A DNA stretch of 64,000 nt, from NCBI GenBank assembly GCA_003569705.1, contig BGOU01000003.1, positions 124,001-188,000 of the forward strand. Reading direction: 5' to 3'. This stretch comes from Nitrosarchaeum sp. GTDB lineage: Archaea > Thermoproteota > Nitrososphaeria > Nitrososphaerales > Nitrosopumilaceae. The translations under genes and the position numbers were made by a program. The notes under the pieces are model-generated. The model saw only the letters and a program-made list of their open reading frames with translations. It was not told where the DNA came from and did not search any database. Position 1 is the stretch's first letter. Each line of letters starts with the position of its first letter. This document shows positions 60,291 through 64,000 of the stretch, piece by piece.

Positions 60291-60565
60291 ACTCTTCCAG
60301 TAATCTGAAAAATATAGAATAACGAGATAGATATTAAAGTAAATCCCCCACCAAGAAATATTCCACGTCTTTTCTCAGAAATTGCAGATTTGTAAAGCAA
60401 AACACCACCTGCAAGACCAATGAATAATATTATAACTCCAATTACTACACTATCAAAACTTGTGTTAGTAATTAATGGATAAAAAAATCCAGATAGTAGC
60501 GCAAAAAATGCCATTAGATAAACATACTTGAATCCTGTAAGCATTTTGGATGTAGTTTTACTCAA
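60287..60565 (-). CDS. Small membrane protein of unknown function
   Basis: A 92-residue protein with three membrane helices: about 10-30 (FKYVYLMAFFALLSGFFYPL), 38-58 (SVVIGVIILFIGLAGGVLLY) and 68-88 (GIFLGGGFTLISISLFYIFQ). No conserved motif was recognised. It separates glnA from the thermosome gene and could be in its own transcript. Function unknown. Confidence 0.6.
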   Translation of the reverse strand: MSKTTSKMLTGFKYVYLMAFFALLSGFFYPLITNTSFDSVVIGVIILFIGLAGGVLLYKSAISEKRRGIFLGGGFTLISISLFYIFQITGRV

Positions 60566-60626
60566 TGTGGTTCGTAAATGAGATTATCAAATAAACTTTT
60601 GAAAAATAATTTATTATCAAAATGAT

Positions 60627-62330
60627 TTACATCATTCCGCCCATATCAGGCATACCACCCATTCCGCCCATTCCAGGCATACCACCCATTCCGCCCATTC
60701 CAGGCATACCACCTTCTCCTCCAGGTGGTGGTCCTGCAGATTTTTGTGTGGCAATAACATCATCAATTCTAAGAATCATACAAGCTGCTTCTGCAGCTGC
60801 AGAAACAATTTGAAGTTTAACTGCTAAAGGTTCAATGATATCACTTGACTTCATATTTGCAATTTTACCTTTCATAACATCAATTCCTGTCCATTTTTCT
60901 CCTTTCATTTGTCTAGAACGAAGAACGGTAAGTGTATCAATTGGATCCATTCCAGCATTTTCTGAAAGTATTAGAGGAATTGATTCTAGAGAGTCTGCAA
61001 ATTTTTCAGCAGCTAATTGTTCTCTACCTTCTAGTGATTTTGCCCAACTTCTTATTTTAGTTGCAGCATAAGTTTCAGGTGCACCACCACCTGCAACAAT
61101 TTCTGGTTTTTCTATTACATCTTTTACTACCATGAGTGAATCATGAACAGAACGTTCAACTTCATCAACTACTCTTTGAGAACCACCACGAAGAAGTAAG
61201 GTAACAGATTTTGGATGTTTACAACCTTCAATGAATACCCATTTATCTTCTTCAATTTTTCTTTCTTCTACTAATTGTGCATCACCGAGATCTTTTTCAA
61301 ATATATCATCTAGATTATTTACAATTCTAGCACCAGTTGCTTTTGCAAGTTTTGTAAGATCACTTTCTTTAATTCTTCTAACTGCAATGATTCCTGCTTT
61401 TGCAAGATAATGTTGAGCCATATCATCAATTCCTTTTTGACATAATACTACATTAGCTCCAGAGCCAATTACTTTATCTACCATATTCTTTAGCATTCTA
61501 TTTTCTTCATCAAGAAATGATTTCAATTGTTGTGGATTTGAGATGTTGATTTTAGCATCGGTTTCAGTTTTACTAATTTCAAGAGCTTTGTTAATTAAGG
61601 CTATTTTTGCATCAGTAATTTTTCTTGGCATTCCACCATGAACGATTTCTTTATCAAGTACAATACCTTGAATGATAACACAATCTTTAATCGAGCCACC
61701 AGCTTTCTTTTCTACTTTAATATCATCAATATCAACATTATATTTTTCACCTTCTTTCTCGGCAACTGCGAGAACTGCTTTTACAATAATATCTGCTAAT
61801 TGATCAGAGTTTTTTCTTACGAGTTTTGTTTGCATGGATGTTTTTGCAATTTTATTAAGAATTGTTTTATCATTTGCAGTTACAGTCTCAGCAATTTCTT
61901 GAAGGAATTGTTTTGCTTTTTTAGCTGCCTTTCTATATCCATCAACTATAATTGTTGGGTGAACATTTTGATCTAAAAGTAATTCAGCGTTTTCTAGAAG
62001 AGCGCCAGCTAGAATAACAGCCGATGTGGTACCGTCGCCTACTTCATTATCAGTAGTCTTTGATATTTCAACAAGCATTTTTGCCGCTGGATGTTGTACA
62101 TCAATTTCTTTTAAGATGGTTGCACCATCATTAGTAATAGTAACATCCCCCAAAGAATCAACTAGCATTTTATCCATACCCCTTGGACCAAGGCTGGTAT
62201 GAACAATTTCAGCAATTATCTTAGCTGCTGCAATGTTATTTTTTTGTGCGTCTCGTCCTTTAGTTTCAGAGCCTCCTTCCTTTAGTAATACAACAGGCAT
62301 AGTGCCTTTAGAAGTTGCTTGCATACCCAT
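60627..62330 (-). CDS. thsA: Thermosome subunit (group II chaperonin)
   Basis: A 567-residue Cpn60-type thermosome subunit. [20 protein letters not shown] and [20 protein letters not shown] and [13 protein letters not shown] are the ATP-binding blocks, with the GDGTT catalytic loop; [10 protein letters not shown] lies in the later equatorial part. The C-terminal tail is a Gly-Met repeat ([17 protein letters not shown]...). It assembles into double rings that fold proteins. Start MGMQATS at 62330; MQATS at 62324 is an alternative. A strong TATA box is upstream. Confidence 0.96.
   Translation of the reverse strand: MGMQATSKGTMPVVLLKEGGSETKGRDAQKNNIAAAKIIAEIVHTSLGPRGMDKMLVDSLGDVTITNDGATILKEIDVQHPAAKMLVEISKTTDNEVGDGTTSAVILAGALLENAELLLDQNVHPTIIVDGYRKAAKKAKQFLQEIAETVTANDKTILNKIAKTSMQTKLVRKNSDQLADIIVKAVLAVAEKEGEKYNVDIDDIKVEKKAGGSIKDCVIIQGIVLDKEIVHGGMPRKITDAKIALINKALEISKTETDAKINISNPQQLKSFLDEENRMLKNMVDKVIGSGANVVLCQKGIDDMAQHYLAKAGIIAVRRIKESDLTKLAKATGARIVNNLDDIFEKDLGDAQLVEERKIEEDKWVFIEGCKHPKSVTLLLRGGSQRVVDEVERSVHDSLMVVKDVIEKPEIVAGGGAPETYAATKIRSWAKSLEGREQLAAEKFADSLESIPLILSENAGMDPIDTLTVLRSRQMKGEKWTGIDVMKGKIANMKSSDIIEPLAVKLQIVSAAAEAACMILRIDDVIATQKSAGPPPGGEGGMPGMGGMGGMPGMGGMGGMPDMGGMM
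60649..60713. repeat. 27-base tandem repeat encoding Gly-Met-rich thermosome tail
   Basis: Two complete copies of a 27-base unit (GGCATACCACCCATTCCGCC...) at 60649-60675 and 60676-60702, and part of a third. On the coding strand each copy encodes GMGGMGGMP. Such tails project into the chaperonin cavity. Copy number is likely to vary between strains by slippage. Confidence 0.85.
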
Positions 62331-62353
62331 AGATAGAAAAACCTCCGACTCCC

Positions 62354-62362
62354 CTTTTATAC
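62354..62362 (-). promoter_or_regulatory. Thermosome promoter TATA box
   Basis: On the minus strand, CGTATAAAAGGGG centred near 62358 is a close match to the archaeal TATA box with purine-rich flank; it lies about 28 bases before ATG 62330. This implies a leaderless transcript. It is the clearest promoter in the window. Confidence 0.6.
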
Positions 62363-62403
62363 GTTCCAGATCAAAAAATCATAAATGAAATGGTCTAAAA
62401 TCG

Positions 62404-62414
62404 GTGTTTTTAAA
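62404..62414 (+). promoter_or_regulatory. Putative TATA box of glyA
   Basis: TGTTTTTAAATTGG around 62404-62414 lies about 28 bases before ATG 62438, consistent with a short-leader or leaderless transcript divergent from the thermosome gene. Confidence 0.4.
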
Positions 62415-62437
62415 TTGGGAAAATCAATTCGCAAAAC

Positions 62438-63676
62438 ATGGTCAAGTCTACAAATAAAGAGTCTTACAATAAAATTTTCTCAAAGTTAAAAGAACATCAT
62501 AAATGGTTTGAAAATTCTATTCCATTAATTGCAAGTGAAAACATACCTAGTCCAGCAGTTAGAGAGGCAATAATATCAGATTTTGGTAATAGATATGCTG
62601 AGGGCTGGCCTGGTGAGAGAGTCTATGCAGGATGTGTGTACATTGATGATGTTGAGTTTGAATGTATGAAGCTTGCAAAAAAGTTGTACAAGGCTAAATT
62701 TGCAGATGTAAGACCTATTTCTGGTGTAGTTGCCAATCTTGCAGTATATTCTGCTTTTACAAATCCAGGGGATGTGATGTTAGCACCTTCAATTCCTGCT
62801 GGAGGTCATATCTCCCATGGTAAAAAAGAACATTCAGGAACTGCGGGATTGGTTCATGGTTTGGAAATTGAATTTTACCCATTTGATGCCGAAGAGATGA
62901 CAATTGATGTTGACAAGACAAAACAAAAAGTAGAAGAGTTAAAGAAAATAGGTCGTCTACCTAAGATGGCAATGTTTGGTGGATCATTATTTTTGTTTCC
63001 ACATCCTGTCAAAGAATTGGCAGATTTTCTAAAGAGTTTTGATATGCATATCAATTATGATGCAGCACATGTAGCAGGGTTGATTGCTGGTGGAAAGTTT
63101 CAGGATCCATTACGTGAGGGTGCAGATACTATGACTATGAGTACTCATAAAACTTTGTTTGGACCTCAAGGTGGACTTGTTTTGGGTTCTGAAAAACATG
63201 AAGATGTAATAAAAAAAGCAATATTTCCGGGATTAACTAGTAGTCATCATATTCATCATATGGCAGGAAAAGCAGTAGCTTTTGCAGAAGCATTAGAATT
63301 TGGAAAGGATTATGCCAGTCAAATTATAAAAAATGCAAAAGTGTTTGCTCAAGCTCTAAATGATGTAGGTTTCAAAGTATTAGGGGAAAGTAAGGGATTT
63401 ACAGAATCACATCAAGTCGCTGTAAATGTTTTAGATTATTCTGATGGTGGAAAAGTCGAGGCAGATTTAGAAAAAGCCAATATTATTGTCAATAGACAAC
63501 TTATTCCAGGGGACATTAAAGCCGGTCGTAATTATTTTCATCCAGGAGGAATAAGATTAGGAGTTTCTGAAATTACAAGACTCGGTATGAAACAAAATGA
63601 GATGAAAGAGATTGCATCGTATATCAAAGAGGTCATAATTGAGAAAAAGGATCCTAAAAAATTCTTTCAAAAGTAA
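62438..63676 (+). CDS. glyA: Serine hydroxymethyltransferase
   Basis: A 412-residue SHMT. IPLIASENIPSPAVREAI, RYAEGWPGERVYAGC, and the PLP Lys motif MSTHKTLFGPQGGLVLGS (near residue 245) are present, as is the C-terminal ELEK-type region NIIVNRQLIPGD. It interconverts serine and glycine while loading a one-carbon unit onto a pterin, which PanB and others use. Start ATG 62438 is well supported by homology start after it. Divergent from the thermosome gene. Confidence 0.95.
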   Translation: MVKSTNKESYNKIFSKLKEHHKWFENSIPLIASENIPSPAVREAIISDFGNRYAEGWPGERVYAGCVYIDDVEFECMKLAKKLYKAKFADVRPISGVVANLAVYSAFTNPGDVMLAPSIPAGGHISHGKKEHSGTAGLVHGLEIEFYPFDAEEMTIDVDKTKQKVEELKKIGRLPKMAMFGGSLFLFPHPVKELADFLKSFDMHINYDAAHVAGLIAGGKFQDPLREGADTMTMSTHKTLFGPQGGLVLGSEKHEDVIKKAIFPGLTSSHHIHHMAGKAVAFAEALEFGKDYASQIIKNAKVFAQALNDVGFKVLGESKGFTESHQVAVNVLDYSDGGKVEADLEKANIIVNRQLIPGDIKAGRNYFHPGGIRLGVSEITRLGMKQNEMKEIASYIKEVIIEKKDPKKFFQK

Positions 63677-63763
63677 AATCTTTCAGAAAGAATTATCAAA
63701 AAGTTCATTATTGTTTTGACAATAAACTTGGGGCATATGAATACGTCAAATTAAGATAAGATT

Positions 63764-64000
63764 CTAAGTATAATCAGTTAATAGTGATTGATCGCCTTTA
63801 TTCTTTCCAAAAACTAAATCAATTTCATCAGATAGTGCCTGGATTCTTCCTCTTTGGTATGCACCAACATCATATTTTTCAACTAATCTCTTTGCAAGAC
63901 TAAGATATTTTTCTACAGAACCTCTAGTTATAGTTGGAATTAGATTATGACCACAGATACAAGTTTGAATCAACGGCATCCTACGATATGATTTTCCACA
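63764..64000 (-). CDS. polC: DNA polymerase D large subunit (DP2), C-terminal end only
   Basis: Partial gene: the frame is open to the window edge at 64000, where it reads CGKSYRRMPLIQTCICGHNL, a cysteine pattern that belongs to the C-terminal zinc finger of archaeal PolD large subunit. The rest (IPTITRGSVEKYLSLAKRLV, GAYQRGRIQALSDEIDLVFG) and tail matches the end of DP2. The first Met in the visible part (63979) is not the start; most of the gene is outside. With DP1 it forms the replicative archaeal PolD, interacting with PCNA. Confidence 0.88.
   Translation of the reverse strand, partial: CGKSYRRMPLIQTCICGHNLIPTITRGSVEKYLSLAKRLVEKYDVGAYQRGRIQALSDEIDLVFGKNKGDQSLLTDYT

Noticed and set aside
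60649-60713. 27-base tandem repeat as a CRISPR or regulatory array
   Set aside because: The repeats lie inside the thermosome coding sequence and encode the Gly-Met tail; there are no spacers.
1-64000. Mobile elements, prophage, CRISPR or defence islands
   Set aside because: No transposase, integrase, Cas, restriction or phage-like gene and no long direct or inverted repeats were seen; composition appears uniform.

Overview
The window is AT-rich, densely packed archaeal chromosome, most likely from an ammonia-oxidizing thaumarchaeon (Nitrososphaerota) close to Nitrosopumilus. The archaeal signature genes are sn-glycerol-1-phosphate dehydrogenase, a proteasome beta subunit, the aCPSF1 ribonuclease, PCNA, a GINS subunit, RNA polymerase subunit L, TFS, a thermosome subunit, archaeal CCA-transferase and the C-terminus of DNA polymerase D large subunit. 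SepF, BluB, a P-II protein and several secreted proteins of the type common in Nitrosopumilus point to the thaumarchaeal lineage. The species name is an inference. Many starts are TTG, and TATA boxes often sit about 25-35 bases before the start codon, which suggests leaderless transcripts. No transposase, integrase, phage gene or CRISPR array was seen; this looks like core chromosome.

Layout. 1-6.8 kb: end of a Nudix hydrolase, an AbrB-PhoU regulator, then a compact archaeal coenzyme A cluster (pantoate kinase, phosphopantothenate synthetase, PanB, CoaBC) and a methyltransferase. 6.8-16.6 kb: M24 peptidase, PP-loop sulfurtransferase-like enzyme, SepF, aCPSF1, proteasome beta, G1P dehydrogenase, FKBP isomerase, aminotransferase, NadM, RtcA. 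16.5-28.9 kb: small membrane and secreted proteins, tRNA-Val, BluB, tRNA-Arg with an enlarged D-loop, cyclophilin, several tiny zinc-ribbon proteins, a PfkB kinase, an all-alpha dUTPase, an MtrA-like corrinoid protein and a frameshifted DegT aminotransferase. 28.9-36.6 kb: TyrRS, CobJ, a duplicated-domain secreted protein, aspartate kinase, PCNA, TFS, Rpo11, and two tandem miniature paralogues beside a protein phosphatase. 36.6-47.9 kb: radical SAM enzyme, cyclase-family hydrolase, class V aminotransferase head-to-head with a degenerate RecA-like protein, 7Fe ferredoxin, P-II, a sensor nucleotide cyclase, a J-domain/polymer-forming fusion, Usp, malate dehydrogenase, regulators. 48-55.4 kb: PRPP synthetase - tRNA G10 methyltransferase - RNase Z - sirtuin operon, two archaeal UPF genes, then 2H phosphoesterase - CCA transferase - protein kinase and tRNA-Pro. 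55.4-64 kb: SQR-like flavoprotein, frameshifted SDR, AN1 zinc finger, GINS, glutamine synthetase, thermosome, SHMT, and the end of PolD large subunit.

Themes. CoA synthesis, NAD synthesis and salvage-type chemistry (NadM, sirtuin), cobalamin synthesis and use (BluB, CobJ, an MtrA-like protein), tRNA maturation (RNase Z, G10 methylation, CCA addition, RtcA, ThpR), nitrogen assimilation (GlnA, P-II), one-carbon metabolism (SHMT) and replication (PCNA, GINS, PolD) are all represented. Two genes (DegT-type aminotransferase and SDR) carry frameshifts that a single restored base in a homopolymer run would repair, so they may be assembly errors rather than true pseudogenes. The best candidates for undescribed biology are the tRNA-Arg with an inserted D-loop segment, a tRNA-Val with C at position 33, the tandem ~50-residue paralogues at 35.8-36.1 kb, the HSD-type J-domain fused to a polymer-forming region, and the orphan MtrA-like protein.
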